A stretch of 64,000 nt of DNA from Leptospira sp. WS39.C2 (GTDB lineage Bacteria; Spirochaetota; Leptospiria; Leptospirales; Leptospiraceae). Each line of letters opens with the position of its first letter. Positions within the stretch are counted from its first letter, which is position 1. Both the position numbers and the translations under genes were made by a program. The DNA is taken from contig NZ_CP162142.1 of NCBI RefSeq assembly GCF_040833965.1, positions 3,020,001-3,084,000 on the forward strand, in the 5' to 3' direction. The notes under the pieces are model-generated. The model had not been told where the DNA came from, made no database searches, and saw only the letters and a list, made by a program, of their open reading frames with translations. Of this stretch, positions 17,955-27,728 are shown in pieces.

Positions 17955-18419
17955 ATGAATCAGAATAAAAAAACTTTGAAATCAAGTTTGATTGGAATCT
18001 CTTTTGCACTTCTTCTTGCAACTAGCTTTGTTGGTTGCACAGAGTCGGGCGCTAAAAAAGAAGATGATCCTAGTGTGTTACTTTATTTAGCAAACAACCC
18101 TGTAAGCTTCAATGAAGTGCAAAGGATTTGTTTGGGAACATACGCAGCAGCGAACTCTTGTGTGGGTGGAACAGAATTTTTCAACCCAGGCCTTGGTTGT
18201 TCCCTAATCAAATTGGAAGGTAAGACTGTAGATGAATTAAATGCACTAAAAGAATGTGTGCTTAAGAAAATCAATGACCCGGTTCAACCTTGTAACTTAC
18301 CACAATTTACTTACGCTCTTGCACAACAAGCCCTTGCGGGTGCGTTTGCTACTTGCAACGCTTCGTATACGACAGCTGCTGGTGCTACAGTAGATTTGAA
18401 AGGATACTTAGTTTACTAA
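17955..18419 (+). CDS. Small cysteine-rich lipoprotein
   Basis: A 154-residue lipoprotein with a signal peptide and lipobox SFVGC. The ATG at 17955 is chosen because AGGAG at 17944-17948 is then 6 bases upstream; an ATG at 17949 would touch the site. The mature part contains six further cysteines, which may form three disulfides, in a helical, alanine-rich protein. It is the second gene after the porin and shares its terminator. Not recognised; a role supporting or plugging the porin is a positional guess. Confidence 0.75.
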   Translation: MNQNKKTLKSSLIGISFALLLATSFVGCTESGAKKEDDPSVLLYLANNPVSFNEVQRICLGTYAAANSCVGGTEFFNPGLGCSLIKLEGKTVDELNALKECVLKKINDPVQPCNLPQFTYALAQQALAGAFATCNASYTTAAGATVDLKGYLVY

Positions 18420-18430
18420 AATTTCGACAA

Positions 18431-18467
18431 GTCAGGAGATATTCTCTCCTGACTATTTCTTTCTTTC
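18431..18467 (+). terminator. Rho-independent terminator after porin-lipoprotein pair
   Basis: A 9-bp perfect stem, GTCAGGAGA with TCTCCTGAC, and a 5-base loop, followed by TATTTCTTTCTTT. It begins 12 bp after the lipoprotein stop codon. Confidence 0.85.
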
Positions 18468-18511
18468 TCACCTTTAAAAATTCAATATAGAATCAGGTTA
18501 GTCGAACATGA

Positions 18512-18958
18512 TTATGGTTTTTTATAATCTACCTTCTCGACAAAAGATCGTCTAAAAATCACAGTGATTTCCTTATCGGGCAATGACTCACCATCAAATT
18601 TACTAATCGGACGTTTATAAATCCAATACTCTCTGTCTCCCCCTCTTTTGATTTCATCAGGTTCCCCTATGTATTCTTTAACATAGATCCCATTTTTTCC
18701 AGGTAAAGTATCTTTAATTTCTTTTCTAAGTTTTAGTCCTGCTAATTGTTCTTCAGTTAATTTCGCAAGCTCTTCTGCTCTTCGTTCTTCCTCTGTTTGG
18801 ATATCTTTAACTGAGTTGGACATAAATTCTTTACATTTTTGTTCATCTTGGAATGTCTTCATACAGTTTTCGAAAAGATTTTCTTGGTTTTTCACTTGTA
18901 CAGTTTTTGCACACTGCCAAGAGACAAGTAGAATGGGAATGAGTAGGGATTGTTTCAT
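18512..18958 (-). CDS. Putative lipoprotein, BamE-like C-terminal region
   Basis: A 148-residue lipoprotein with a signal peptide and lipobox LVSWQC (Cys16). A charged helical stretch (about 50-80) is followed by a region with YIGEPDEIKRGGDREYWIY, which resembles the SmpA/BamE motif where a GxPD turn leads into a strand ending in WxY. BamE members sit in the outer membrane assembly complex or act as periplasmic sensors, but similarity here is only local. The ATG has an excellent GGAGG site. It is convergent with the porin-lipoprotein pair. Confidence 0.75.
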   Translation of the reverse strand: MKQSLLIPILLVSWQCAKTVQVKNQENLFENCMKTFQDEQKCKEFMSNSVKDIQTEEERRAEELAKLTEEQLAGLKLRKEIKDTLPGKNGIYVKEYIGEPDEIKRGGDREYWIYKRPISKFDGESLPDKEITVIFRRSFVEKVDYKKP

Positions 18959-19073
18959 AAATCCTCCGTAGTTCTTCTAAGAAATAAAATGATCTTAAAT
19001 TTGAAAATCAATTATCTGCTTGCAATGATCTCGAAAATAATATCGTCTTAACCTTTGAAAGAGTGTTTGCATC

Positions 19074-21113
19074 ATGCGTTTTTTATCAAAAATATCGATC
19101 CAAAGTCGTTTGTTATTATTCCCTCTCCCTCTCATCCTTACCTTGTTATTTATATTATATTTATTGGTCCAATCGCAAAATGAAACCTTAGAATTCTCTA
19201 GAAAAGAACAACTTGGTCTAAAAACTATCAATCCGATATCTTCAACATATAGGGAAGGATTACGTAGGTTAAAAATTGGACAAGAATCAACCGAAGAACT
19301 CATACCACATATACAAGAGATTAATAAAATTATTTCTGAAACGAAACTAATTGATAAAAAGTCTGAAGAATTTCGGAATATAGAACCATATTCTCAAATC
19401 AAACAATTTGATCAAAAAACAGCGCTTACTTTTTTAAATGATCTCCAAACCCTCTTACTTAAAATAGGCGATTTATCTAATTTGATCTTAGACCCAGAAG
19501 TTGATTCCTATTATCAAATGGAAATCGTGCTGTTTAGAATCCCAACTTTTTACCAAAACATATCCCTTTTAAAAGAAATGATAAGGAATGAATACCTTGG
19601 ATTTAATGCAAATTCTAAAACATTCTCTAGCGAAAGTGTGACAAAAGCAATCATCACTATCAACGGAATTGACTTAACTTGTAAAGAAATTTCTAAATCA
19701 TATAAAAAATCGATGGAGGCAAATGAAAAATACCAAAGCTCCTTGAATGAATCAAAACTTTTTGCTGAAAATAATTGTAATGAGTATATAGGAGAGTTAA
19801 AGAAAGTTTTATTACAAAACCAAATTAAACCAACCAGTTCAGATTCACTTTTTACATCTATTCATAAAGGAACAAATATAGCAGGTGATATACAACAACG
19901 TTCAATGAATCTATTAGAACAAATGATCAATGATCGAGTAGAGGCACTCACCTGGAAACGCAATTTTAATATTATTTTAGTCTTTGTTTCTCTACTCATC
20001 TCTTCCATTTTTGTATTTCTCATTTTTAGAAGTGTAAATAACCCTCTCAAACAAGTTTTGGTTAAAATTAACGAACTTTCAAGTGGCGAAGCAGACCTAT
20101 CAAACAAATTACCAGACTTTGGTAATAATGAAATAGGTAAAATTACATTATCAATAAACCAATTTTTAACCAATTTAAATCAAATCATGAACCAGTTAAA
20201 AATATCAGTAAGTGAATCGGAAAAAGTGTCCAACAAACTAAAATTAGATGCAATATCTGTATCCGACAATGCAACCTCACTTGCCTCCGTTTCCGAAGAA
20301 TCAGCAGCTTCATTAGAGGAATTAACGACTTCGTTTGAAATCATGTTTGAGTTCATCACCAACGAAACAAAAAACATAGTCAAAATCACAGAAGAAATGT
20401 CAACAATCAAAGTATCTATTTCCAATATTGAAAAAGCACTTTTACAATTAACAAATGTATCAAACCATTCTACATTTCTTGCAAACTCAGGCAATGTTTC
20501 AATTCGAAATACAGACTCAACCATGACAGAAATAAGATTGGTGACAAAAGAAATTACAGGTATTATTGATTTAATTACAGAAATTTCAGAACGGACCAAT
20601 TTACTTGCGTTAAATGCTAGTATCGAAGCGGCAAGAGCCGGTGATGCTGGCATGGGTTTCGCGGTTGTTGCAGAAGAAATCTCAAAACTTGCGGACAAAA
20701 CACAATCTTCAGTAAAAAGTATCAAAAAATTAATTGAAAAAAGTCACAATGTTGTTAACGAAGGGTCAGCCCATGTTGTCGAAGCAGTGAATGCACTTAG
20801 TGAAATTGTAGAACAATCAAATAGACTGAATGAAGCTGTAAATCATTTAAAAGAAGAAATGACAACACAATCAAATAGCTTACTAAGTGTTACAAATGAG
20901 CTAAATGGTTTAGAAGATATGGCAAAGACGATTGAACTTTCAAGTAGAGAACAAAAAAAAGCTTCTGAAGATATGGTAAACACCGTTAACACTTTATCAG
21001 GAAGTGCACAAGAACTTGCGAACAATTCTGAAGACCTAAACCAAGTGAGTCAGAAAATTGGCGACATAGCGACTAACATTGCCTTGATCACTAATACATT
21101 CCGAACAAATTAA
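19074..21113 (+). CDS. Methyl-accepting chemotaxis protein
   Basis: A 679-residue transmembrane chemoreceptor. TM1 is at about 12-33, a helical periplasmic sensing domain at about 34-296, TM2 at about 298-318, HAMP at about 319-370 (NNPLKQVL...[12 protein letters not shown]), and the cytoplasmic signalling domain runs to the end. The hairpin tip that binds CheA/CheW is clear at about 503-540 ([20 protein letters not shown]). No C-terminal CheR-docking pentapeptide is present. The ligand is unknown. No che genes are adjacent. Confidence 0.92.
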   Translation: MRFLSKISIQSRLLLFPLPLILTLLFILYLLVQSQNETLEFSRKEQLGLKTINPISSTYREGLRRLKIGQESTEELIPHIQEINKIISETKLIDKKSEEFRNIEPYSQIKQFDQKTALTFLNDLQTLLLKIGDLSNLILDPEVDSYYQMEIVLFRIPTFYQNISLLKEMIRNEYLGFNANSKTFSSESVTKAIITINGIDLTCKEISKSYKKSMEANEKYQSSLNESKLFAENNCNEYIGELKKVLLQNQIKPTSSDSLFTSIHKGTNIAGDIQQRSMNLLEQMINDRVEALTWKRNFNIILVFVSLLISSIFVFLIFRSVNNPLKQVLVKINELSSGEADLSNKLPDFGNNEIGKITLSINQFLTNLNQIMNQLKISVSESEKVSNKLKLDAISVSDNATSLASVSEESAASLEELTTSFEIMFEFITNETKNIVKITEEMSTIKVSISNIEKALLQLTNVSNHSTFLANSGNVSIRNTDSTMTEIRLVTKEITGIIDLITEISERTNLLALNASIEAARAGDAGMGFAVVAEEISKLADKTQSSVKSIKKLIEKSHNVVNEGSAHVVEAVNALSEIVEQSNRLNEAVNHLKEEMTTQSNSLLSVTNELNGLEDMAKTIELSSREQKKASEDMVNTVNTLSGSAQELANNSEDLNQVSQKIGDIATNIALITNTFRTN

Positions 21114-21212
21114 TTAGGCCGAAAGCCGAATCACCACCTAACTTTTAATTTTTTAAATCAAAGTTACGAAATTTGTTTGCCCAAAACAAGATCAATTCTC
21201 TGTTTGGTCGTC

Positions 21213-22292
21213 ATGGGTAATCTTTTTCCAAATCATTCTAATCATATAATCAAATTTCATCTTTTATCTTTTACAATCTTCACATATTTACATTTTTTCA
21301 ATTGTAAAAATATAGAACCGTTAAACCAAAAGAATAACCAACTTACAAGTCTTATTACATTACAATTTTATAATGATATTTCACTCGCTTCAGAAATACA
21401 AATGAAAGCAAAAAATCAAATAGGTGGATTACCCGACCAATCACCAAATTCTGAAAATGATACAATAACAATGATCCAATTAGGAAATAAACTTTTCCGA
21501 GATATCAATTTATCCTCAAATCAAATCCAAGCATGTATCACATGTCACCCTTTGGATGGAAGGTCAGCTGGTATGGACCGTCAACAAACTTCTCGAGGAA
21601 CCTTTGGTCAACTTGGCAGAAGAAACACACCAACTATTTTAAACATTGGATTTTCAAACATCATCTTTTGGGACGGTAGGAGAAATTCATTGTATGACCA
21701 AGCAATAGATCCTTTTGTTAATCCACTCGAAATGTCGTTGCCTTCTGAATCCGAGTTACTCCAAAGGATTCAAAATGACACTTCCTATTTATCATTTTTT
21801 TCTAACGCATTTCCTTCAGATCCAACAATAAACTTACATAATATTAGATTATCCATTTCTGCTTTTGAGAAAAGTTTAGTTTCAAAATCGAAATATGATG
21901 ACTTTGTAATGGGAAATTTACAAATTTTGAATAGGCAAGAATTAGAGGGTCTAAATATTTTTTTGGACGTTGGTTGTAATAAATGTCACTCAGGTAGCTT
22001 GTTAGGTGGCAATACTTTTTCGAAACTTGAATCAACATCATTGTACAATTCCACAGATTTAGGAAAATTCGAAGTTAGTGGAGACCCAAATGACCAATAC
22101 ATATTTAAAGTGCCTAGTTTACGAAACGTCGCATTAACCCAACCCTACTTCCATGATGGAAGTGTAAGAACACTCAAAGAATCAATCGAGAGAATGAGAG
22201 AGTACAAACTGAACAGATATATTAGTGATTCAGAAATTGATTTATTGGTTTCATTCTTAAAAACACTTTCCGATAAAACAAAATCAAATTAA
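21213..22292 (+). CDS. Di-heme cytochrome c peroxidase family lipoprotein
   Basis: A 359-residue exported di-heme protein of the CcpA/MauG family. Two covalent heme sites are visible: CITCH at about 108-112 and CNKCH at about 255-259. The conserved RRNTPTILN segment and FWDGR, both typical of the peroxidase family, lie between them, and PSLRNVALTQPYFHDGS follows the second. I start at the ATG at 21213, which gives a signal peptide ending in a lipobox-like HFFNC; a TTG at 21177 would add 12 residues. It may reduce peroxide with cytochrome c electrons or oxidise a partner protein as MauG does. The gene just downstream is preceded by a cobalamin riboswitch. Confidence 0.85.
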   Translation: MGNLFPNHSNHIIKFHLLSFTIFTYLHFFNCKNIEPLNQKNNQLTSLITLQFYNDISLASEIQMKAKNQIGGLPDQSPNSENDTITMIQLGNKLFRDINLSSNQIQACITCHPLDGRSAGMDRQQTSRGTFGQLGRRNTPTILNIGFSNIIFWDGRRNSLYDQAIDPFVNPLEMSLPSESELLQRIQNDTSYLSFFSNAFPSDPTINLHNIRLSISAFEKSLVSKSKYDDFVMGNLQILNRQELEGLNIFLDVGCNKCHSGSLLGGNTFSKLESTSLYNSTDLGKFEVSGDPNDQYIFKVPSLRNVALTQPYFHDGSVRTLKESIERMREYKLNRYISDSEIDLLVSFLKTLSDKTKSN

Positions 22293-22296
22293 AATG

Positions 22297-22323
22297 TTTG
22301 ACGTAGAAATATAGTACGTCAAA
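22297..22323 (+). promoter_or_regulatory. Perfect inverted repeat between peroxidase gene and riboswitch
   Basis: TTTGACGTA at 22297-22305 and TACGTCAAA at 22315-22323 form a 9-bp perfect inverted repeat with a 9-base AT-rich spacer. It starts 4 bp after the peroxidase stop and ends at the 5' edge of the cobalamin aptamer. There is no T run after it, so a regulator-binding site is at least as likely as a terminator. Confidence 0.5.
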
Positions 22324-22437
22324 TGTGGCATTACCTTCAGGGAGGAAACAGGTGAAAATCCTGTGCTGACCCGCAACTGTGATACACCAAATGAATGTTA
22401 TGTTCTAAAGGTGGTAAGCCAGATCTTCCCCGCAATG
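22322..22437 (+). ncRNA. Cobalamin riboswitch
   Basis: A cobalamin-sensing leader RNA. The conserved core is clear: GGGAGGAAACAGGTGAAAAT, then CCTG pairing with CAGG, GCTGACCCGCAACTGTGA, and further down GTAAGCCAGATCTTCCCC. It lies about 215 bp upstream of the ATG of a lipoprotein gene at 22653. Between them, GCCCCGA (22502-22508) and TCGGGGC (22517-22523) form a GC-rich hairpin that could belong to the expression platform. Binding of cobalamin normally lowers expression of the downstream genes. Confidence 0.9.
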
Positions 22438-22652
22438 TTTTCTCGTGGATTGGGAACTTTGCACACTTACATTTTTTATTTTCAATAAAGAATGTAAAGG
22501 GGCCCCGAAGGCAAACTCGGGGCACCCGTATGGAAAACAGACTAAGTAGATTCATTTCATTAGTTTTGGCATACACATGTATCAAACCATGTTGTATACT
22601 TTTTCCGTTTCGTGTTCCCCTAAATTTCAAAAAAAGATTTAGGAGAATCTCA

Positions 22653-23234
22653 ATGAAAACCTTACTCAAACTAACATTTGCTATGTTATTAGTCTTCTTA
22701 ATATTTGCTTGTGCAGATACTGGCAAAGTAGACAAATCAGTCGCCGACAATAATTTAGTTTTAGGAATATTAAAAACTGCTGAAGCAACTTCAAAAGAAG
22801 CAGGTCAAATCGAAATTAGAGGAACCTATTTCCAAGCGAGTTGTTCTGCTGGAACCTGTAATACACCTGGTTCCAATACAGTTACTATCCAATCTAATTT
22901 TGGTACAACAACTGGATTTTTGTATGTTGATTATGTAAATGGTGCAGGAACTTCAACCTATCGAGTCAATGCAGAAATTGTAGAATTCAGCAATACTGAA
23001 CGAGTACTTTATTACAAACCAAAAAACAGCGCGAACATTTCTTCTCTTATATGGACAATTACAGATAACAATGAAATTTTAATTTGCGATGTCTTTAACG
23101 GTAAACCTACGTTAGCTGAAACAAAAGCAGATCTTAGTTCAAGAAAAGCTTCAGGAACAGTTTATACTACAAATCCAAAAGCTGCAGGATGTAATGGTTC
23201 ATTTGCATTCAATTTTTTAACGAGAACTTTTTAA
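22653..23234 (+). CDS. Cobalamin-riboswitch-controlled lipoprotein 1
   Basis: A 193-residue lipoprotein with a signal peptide and lipobox LIFAC (Cys20). The ATG at 22653 is fixed by AGGAGA at 22641-22646; the frame is open further upstream but that runs into the riboswitch. The mature protein is beta-rich and has four more cysteines (SCSAGTC, ICD, GCN). I do not recognise the family. Its control by a cobalamin riboswitch suggests a role in cobalamin capture at the cell surface or in a cobalamin-sparing function; this is inference from context. Confidence 0.78.
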   Translation: MKTLLKLTFAMLLVFLIFACADTGKVDKSVADNNLVLGILKTAEATSKEAGQIEIRGTYFQASCSAGTCNTPGSNTVTIQSNFGTTTGFLYVDYVNGAGTSTYRVNAEIVEFSNTERVLYYKPKNSANISSLIWTITDNNEILICDVFNGKPTLAETKADLSSRKASGTVYTTNPKAAGCNGSFAFNFLTRTF

Positions 23235-23249
23235 GAACAAAAATTTTGC

Positions 23250-23274
23250 CTTTATTTGTAAAAATAAAGGCAAT
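23250..23274 (+). other. Hairpin between the two riboswitch-controlled genes
   Basis: GCCTTTATTT and AAATAAAGGC pair over about 10 bp around a short loop, ending just before the AGGAG site of the next gene. With no T run after it, it is more likely an mRNA stability or partial-attenuation element than a full terminator, which would let the second gene share the riboswitch transcript at a lower level. Confidence 0.5.
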
Positions 23275-23287
23275 TAGGAGAAACTTC

Positions 23288-24145
23288 ATGATAAAGTTCC
23301 AATTAAAATCTACATTATTAATATTTCTAATTTCTTTCACATTTATTCAATGCTCTGAAGAGGAAAAAAATAATGATTTCATTTTATCATTATTAGCAAT
23401 ACCTACATCGAATAATTCTTCAGTTGGTCCATGCCCTCCCACATCTTTACCAGTTTCAATTCCTCTAGCGAATACGATCGTATCTGCCAATTCCACTGTA
23501 ACAGGTTTTAGTAACTCTTCAAAGGCAATTAATGGAGTTTGCGGTGGTGGTGAGTTCTCAGGTTCATTAGATGTTTATTCTTTAAATTTAACAGGGTCAG
23601 GTGCTACTCTCGTTTTATCTTGGGCAGGAAAAACAGTTAAGAATGTTACTGGGAATGATTTTATTATTTATGAAAATTCATTCAAAGTATCTGAATCGAG
23701 CGATCGTTATGCGTTTGATCCAATGGTAGTGCAAGTTTCTTTTAATGGTACTGAATACTGTGGATTCGATCTGAGTGGCTTTAACCCAAGTGTAGCGGAC
23801 AGCAATAAAATTTCTTCTTGGCCAGGCTTTGCTGGACTTAGACCAGTCGTTTATAATATGGCAACTAAACCATTTACAGTTGATGAACTTTTCACTCAAA
23901 CAGGGAATGGATTCTTGTTAGGTGGAGGAGATGGTTTCAATCTTGATGATTTAATCGTTGGTGGACCAAACACAAATTGTGATGCGGCGGCCCGCACCAA
24001 TATCCAAACCAATGGTTTCAAATTTATTAAAATGATTTCTGCATCGAATGTAACAAATCCAAACACAGGATCCGGGTATGTTTACCCTCATTCTTATAAT
24101 AATGGACCTGACATTGATGGTGTAGTTGCAAAATATATAGAATAA
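23288..24145 (+). CDS. Cobalamin-riboswitch-controlled lipoprotein 2 (cell-surface protein family)
   Basis: A 285-residue lipoprotein with lipobox TFIQC. The ATG at 23288 has AGGAG 6 bases upstream. The mature part carries, in order, the pattern GNDFIIYENSF, DPMVVQVSFNG, FAGLRPV, GGGDGFNLDDL, FKFIKMI and PDIDGVVA. I know this order from a family of bacterial cell-surface proteins often found next to B12-type TonB receptors, where the motifs read as DxxVFENxF, VxVSxDG, AGVxPV, GGDxFDL and DxDAV. That fits the riboswitch upstream. No TonB-dependent receptor follows; the next gene, secA, is on the other strand. Confidence 0.75.
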   Translation: MIKFQLKSTLLIFLISFTFIQCSEEEKNNDFILSLLAIPTSNNSSVGPCPPTSLPVSIPLANTIVSANSTVTGFSNSSKAINGVCGGGEFSGSLDVYSLNLTGSGATLVLSWAGKTVKNVTGNDFIIYENSFKVSESSDRYAFDPMVVQVSFNGTEYCGFDLSGFNPSVADSNKISSWPGFAGLRPVVYNMATKPFTVDELFTQTGNGFLLGGGDGFNLDDLIVGGPNTNCDAAARTNIQTNGFKFIKMISASNVTNPNTGSGYVYPHSYNNGPDIDGVVAKYIE

Positions 24146-24163
24146 AAGTAATTCAGCTTATAC

Positions 24164-24211
24164 CATCAAATAACCTAGATTCATCTAATTTAGGTTATTT
24201 GATGTTTTTTT
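24164..24211 (+). terminator. Rho-independent terminator of the riboswitch operon
   Basis: A 14-bp perfect stem (CATCAAATAACCTA with TAGGTTATTTGATG) followed by a run of seven T, 18 bp after the stop of the second lipoprotein gene. Confidence 0.92.
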
Positions 24212-24233
24212 AAAGGGAAATAAAACTGTTACT

Positions 24234-24261
24234 TGGATGTGAATTACAAATTACACATCCA
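24234..24261 (-). terminator. Probable secA terminator
   Basis: TGGATGTG and CACATCCA form an 8-bp perfect stem just after the secA stop codon. On the minus strand it is followed by a weak T-rich tract, so the call is tentative. Confidence 0.5.
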
Positions 24262-24268
24262 GATCAAT

Positions 24269-27028
24269 CTAACGTTTATTACGTCGACTTGATCTACGCT
24301 CAGAACCACCACCAGAACTAGTAGTTGAAGATACTTGTGGTTTGTTTTTATTGGATTTTACTTCGTTTCCAAACATATCCACTTCTGCTCTTTGTTCTTG
24401 CCCAATTTTTTTATATTCTTTAGGAGAAGAGTCATCTTGTTTTTTATCAGAATCGGTGACTTCAATCTTAAGTAAAAACGATACCACTTCGTTTTTCAGA
24501 TTTTCTACCAACTGATCGAACATCTTAAAACCTTGTAGTTTGTATTCGATAAGTGGATTTTTTTCACCGTATCCAACTGTCCAAATCCCTTCTTTTAGGT
24601 GGTCCATTGCATAGAGGTGTTCTTTCCATCTGTGGTCTAAAATATCTAAAAATACATTTCTTTCAATGGATCTCCAAATATCTTCACCTATTGAAGAAAC
24701 TTTATATTCATAAAGTTCTTTGACTAACTTCGATACTACTTCAAATACCTTTAATTGTGGATTCGATTCTTTTTTGAAATCTTTAACTTCAATCGTATGA
24801 TTGATGCCTAAACTTTGTAACCATTCATTAAGTGATTCAATTTCCCAAGCATCAACATTATTGCCTTCACAATAAAGAATAACTTGGTTTTCGACTACTT
24901 CATCAAAAAAATCAACGATTGTTTTGGACATATTTCCTTTGTCCAAAAGTTCGTTACGGATGCCGTAAATATAAATCCTTTGGCGATTCATCACATCATC
25001 ATACTCTAACAAGTGTTTTCTGATGTCGAAGTTGTGGCCTTCCACTCGTTTTTGTGCCCGAGCTATGGCATTGGATACCATACTATGCTCCAACTCTTGT
25101 CCCTCAGGCATCTTCAAAGTGTCCATGATACGAGCAATTCGATCGGATCCAAAAATTCGCATCAAATCATCTTGTAGTGATAAATAAAACCTAGAAGATC
25201 CTGGGTCCCCTTGACGACCAGACCTTCCTCTCAACTGGTTATCTATACGACGAGATTCATGACGTTCAGATCCAATGATATGAAGTCCACCTGCACCGAT
25301 AACAAAGTCATGGTCTACTTTCCATTTCTTTGCATCTGTTAATATTTTTTCACAGTCTTTTTTAACAGTTTCATTACGAACAAGTGCGATTTTCCCTTCT
25401 GCTTCGTCAAACTTCTGTTTGATTAAACTTTCTCGGAAACTATAAATGACTTCTAATTCTTCTTTCTTTTTGATTCCTAAAGAATCACATTTTTCATCTA
25501 ATTTTTCCAAATCATCTTTGTACTTTGGCGCACCACCTAGTACAATGTCAGTTCCCCTACCCGCCATATTTGTTGCAATGGTGATAGCACCTGGTTTACC
25601 AGCATTGGCAACAATTTCAGATTCGCGTTCGTGTTGTTTGGCGTTCAATACATTGTGTTGGATACCATGAGATAATAATAATTTGGAAAGTACCTCTGAC
25701 TTTTCAATGGAAATTGTTCCAACTAACACGGGTTGTTTGCGAGAAACTTTTTCTTGGATGTCTTTAACAACCGCATCAAACTTCTCACGTTCCGTTTTAT
25801 ATACTCGATCAGGCATATCCTGACGTTGGATTTTTAAGTTTGAAGGGATGACAATCACATCTAAATTGTAGATTTTTTTGAATTCTTCTGCTTCTGTGTC
25901 AGCCGTTCCTGTCATACCAGCAAGTTTTTTATAAATACGGAAATAGTTTTGGAATGTTATGGAAGCTAATGTTTGTGATTCACGAGCAATCGGTACACCT
26001 TCTTTTGCTTCTAAGGATTGGTGTAATCCATCTGAGTAACGTCTCCCTTTCATGAGACGTCCAGTAAACTCATCCACGATGATTACTTCCCCATCTTGCA
26101 CTACATAATCTTTATCTTTATAAAAGATTTTATGAGCTTTGAGTGCTTGTTGGACGTGGTGAACTAACTCAATATTTTCCGCATGGTATAAGTTTTCGAC
26201 TTCTAATAATTGTTCTACGTGATGGACACCAGCTTCCGATAAAATCACGTTTTTCGCTTTTTCATCAATTTCAAAATCTTCCCCTTCAATTAACTTTGGG
26301 ATGATTTTATTTACTTTCAGGTATTTGTCTGTAGATTCCTCTGCAGGACCTGAAATGATGAGCGGAGTTCTTGCTTCATCAATTAAAATGGAGTCAACCT
26401 CATCCACAATAGCAAAGTTATGTTGCCTTTGTACACGGTGTTCTTTGTAACTCACCATGTTATCTCGCAAATAATCAAAACCAAACTCATTATTCGTTCC
26501 ATAAGTGATATCGGAATTATAAGCGACTTTCCGTTCTTCATGGTCCATATCATGTTGGATCACACCAACAGATACTTTCAAAAATTCAAAAACAGGTCGC
26601 ATCCAATTCGCATCCCGCTTCGCTAAATAGTCGTTAACAGTAACAACATGAACACCTTCACCAGAAAGAGAATTGAGATAAATGGGAAGAGTCGAAGTTA
26701 AAGTTTTACCTTCTCCAGTTTTCATTTCGGAAATATTCCCCCAATGTAAGGAAATACCACCCATCATCTGAACGTCAAAATGACGCATCCCCAAAGTTCG
26801 ATAGGCAACTTCTCTTACGGTTGCAAATGCTTCTGGTAAAACATCATCGAGAGTTTCTCCTTTCGCCAATCTTTCTTTGAACTTTAATGTTTGGGACGCA
26901 AGAGTTTCATCATCCATGGCTTTGATTGTAACTTCAAATGAATTGATTGCTTCTACAATTGGATTAAGTCTTTTTAAGTCTCTTTCGTATTTACTACCGA
27001 ATAATATGGTTAAGATTTTTTGAAACAT
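24269..27028 (-). CDS. secA: Preprotein translocase ATPase SecA
   Basis: A 919-residue ATPase that drives proteins through SecYEG. Walker A is MKTGEGKT at about 102-109, the DEAD-type box DEVD is at about 209-212, and the later helicase motifs NMAGRGTDI and [12 protein letters not shown] are intact, followed by the helical scaffold and wing domains. The usual C-terminal zinc-binding tail (CxCxSGx8C[HC]) is absent; the protein ends in a Ser/Arg/Lys-rich tail, so contact with SecB is unlikely. It starts 10 bp after the amidotransferase gene and ends that minus-strand operon. Confidence 0.97.
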   Translation of the reverse strand: MFQKILTILFGSKYERDLKRLNPIVEAINSFEVTIKAMDDETLASQTLKFKERLAKGETLDDVLPEAFATVREVAYRTLGMRHFDVQMMGGISLHWGNISEMKTGEGKTLTSTLPIYLNSLSGEGVHVVTVNDYLAKRDANWMRPVFEFLKVSVGVIQHDMDHEERKVAYNSDITYGTNNEFGFDYLRDNMVSYKEHRVQRQHNFAIVDEVDSILIDEARTPLIISGPAEESTDKYLKVNKIIPKLIEGEDFEIDEKAKNVILSEAGVHHVEQLLEVENLYHAENIELVHHVQQALKAHKIFYKDKDYVVQDGEVIIVDEFTGRLMKGRRYSDGLHQSLEAKEGVPIARESQTLASITFQNYFRIYKKLAGMTGTADTEAEEFKKIYNLDVIVIPSNLKIQRQDMPDRVYKTEREKFDAVVKDIQEKVSRKQPVLVGTISIEKSEVLSKLLLSHGIQHNVLNAKQHERESEIVANAGKPGAITIATNMAGRGTDIVLGGAPKYKDDLEKLDEKCDSLGIKKKEELEVIYSFRESLIKQKFDEAEGKIALVRNETVKKDCEKILTDAKKWKVDHDFVIGAGGLHIIGSERHESRRIDNQLRGRSGRQGDPGSSRFYLSLQDDLMRIFGSDRIARIMDTLKMPEGQELEHSMVSNAIARAQKRVEGHNFDIRKHLLEYDDVMNRQRIYIYGIRNELLDKGNMSKTIVDFFDEVVENQVILYCEGNNVDAWEIESLNEWLQSLGINHTIEVKDFKKESNPQLKVFEVVSKLVKELYEYKVSSIGEDIWRSIERNVFLDILDHRWKEHLYAMDHLKEGIWTVGYGEKNPLIEYKLQGFKMFDQLVENLKNEVVSFLLKIEVTDSDKKQDDSSPKEYKKIGQEQRAEVDMFGNEVKSNKNKPQVSSTTSSGGGSERRSSRRNKR

Positions 27029-27038
27029 GTTTTGTCCG

Positions 27039-27728
27039 TTATAAATTTATAATATTGCGAAAAATGATTTTTGCGTTTTTTTCCATGGTTTGTTGTTTGG
27101 ATAACATATCAGTAAAATCGCCATTTCCTTTTGCGATAAACTCTTTGTGAACATTTTGCCAAACATTTAACATTCCCAAGGTGGGTTCTATATGAGTTTG
27201 AAATGCGAATACTTTGTTTTTGTATGAGAACATTTGGTTTGCATAAAACTCACTTGCGAGTAAGTGATCGGCACCAACAGGAATGTCAAAGATATCTTCA
27301 TGTAAATGGAAGGCCAACAAGGATTCACCATTTAATCCAGAAAATATTGGATGTTCTGGTTTTAAAATTTGAAGGTCTGAAAATCCAGTTTCAGGACCTT
27401 TTGTACCTTGTCGAACATTAGCACCTAACGCATGTGCGATAATTTGGGAACCCAAACAAATTCCAATCAATTTTTTGTTTGGAAGAGCAACTACATTTTC
27501 TACGATTTCATAATAAGGTTTAAAAAATTCCTGTTTGTCTGGATCAGCTACTGACTGTGGCCCACCTAACATGATGATTAAATCGAAATTCAAATGAATT
27601 TCAGGCATCAATTGGATGCGGGGGTCATAAGCATTGTGATAACTAATTCGATAACCTTTTTCCCGTAATAAAGGCTCTAGAATACCAGGCCCTTCACAAT
27701 CAATAAATCGAATACATACCGCTCTCAT
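27039..27728 (-). CDS. Class I glutamine amidotransferase-like protein
   Basis: A 229-residue protein of the GATase1 (GMP synthase glutaminase-like) family. The catalytic triad is visible: Cys in GICLGSQ at about 90-96, and the His/Glu pair in FQTHIEPT at about 178-185. The oxyanion loop is LGGPQSV at about 54-60. With no synthetase domain nearby it may act alone, like gamma-glutamyl hydrolase-type members (for example PuuD or YfeJ). It overlaps the TlpA-like gene by 4 bp (ATGA) and is followed by secA. Confidence 0.85.
   Translation of the reverse strand: MRAVCIRFIDCEGPGILEPLLREKGYRISYHNAYDPRIQLMPEIHLNFDLIIMLGGPQSVADPDKQEFFKPYYEIVENVVALPNKKLIGICLGSQIIAHALGANVRQGTKGPETGFSDLQILKPEHPIFSGLNGESLLAFHLHEDIFDIPVGADHLLASEFYANQMFSYKNKVFAFQTHIEPTLGMLNVWQNVHKEFIAKGNGDFTDMLSKQQTMEKNAKIIFRNIINL

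Noticed and set aside
20180..20725. A 181-codon minus-strand frame within the MCP gene
   Set aside because: The MCP signalling domain on the other strand is unambiguous; the antisense string is low-complexity.
22297..22323. The inverted repeat as a terminator of the peroxidase gene
   Set aside because: There is no T run after it on the plus strand, so it is listed as a possible regulatory site instead.
22395..22652. N-terminal extension of lipoprotein 1 into the riboswitch
   Set aside because: The ATG at 22653 with AGGAGA and a signal peptide explains the start; the extra residues would be read from the aptamer.
22337..22750. A 137-codon minus-strand frame over the riboswitch
   Set aside because: It is antisense to a conserved riboswitch and to the lipoprotein start; composition is not protein-like.
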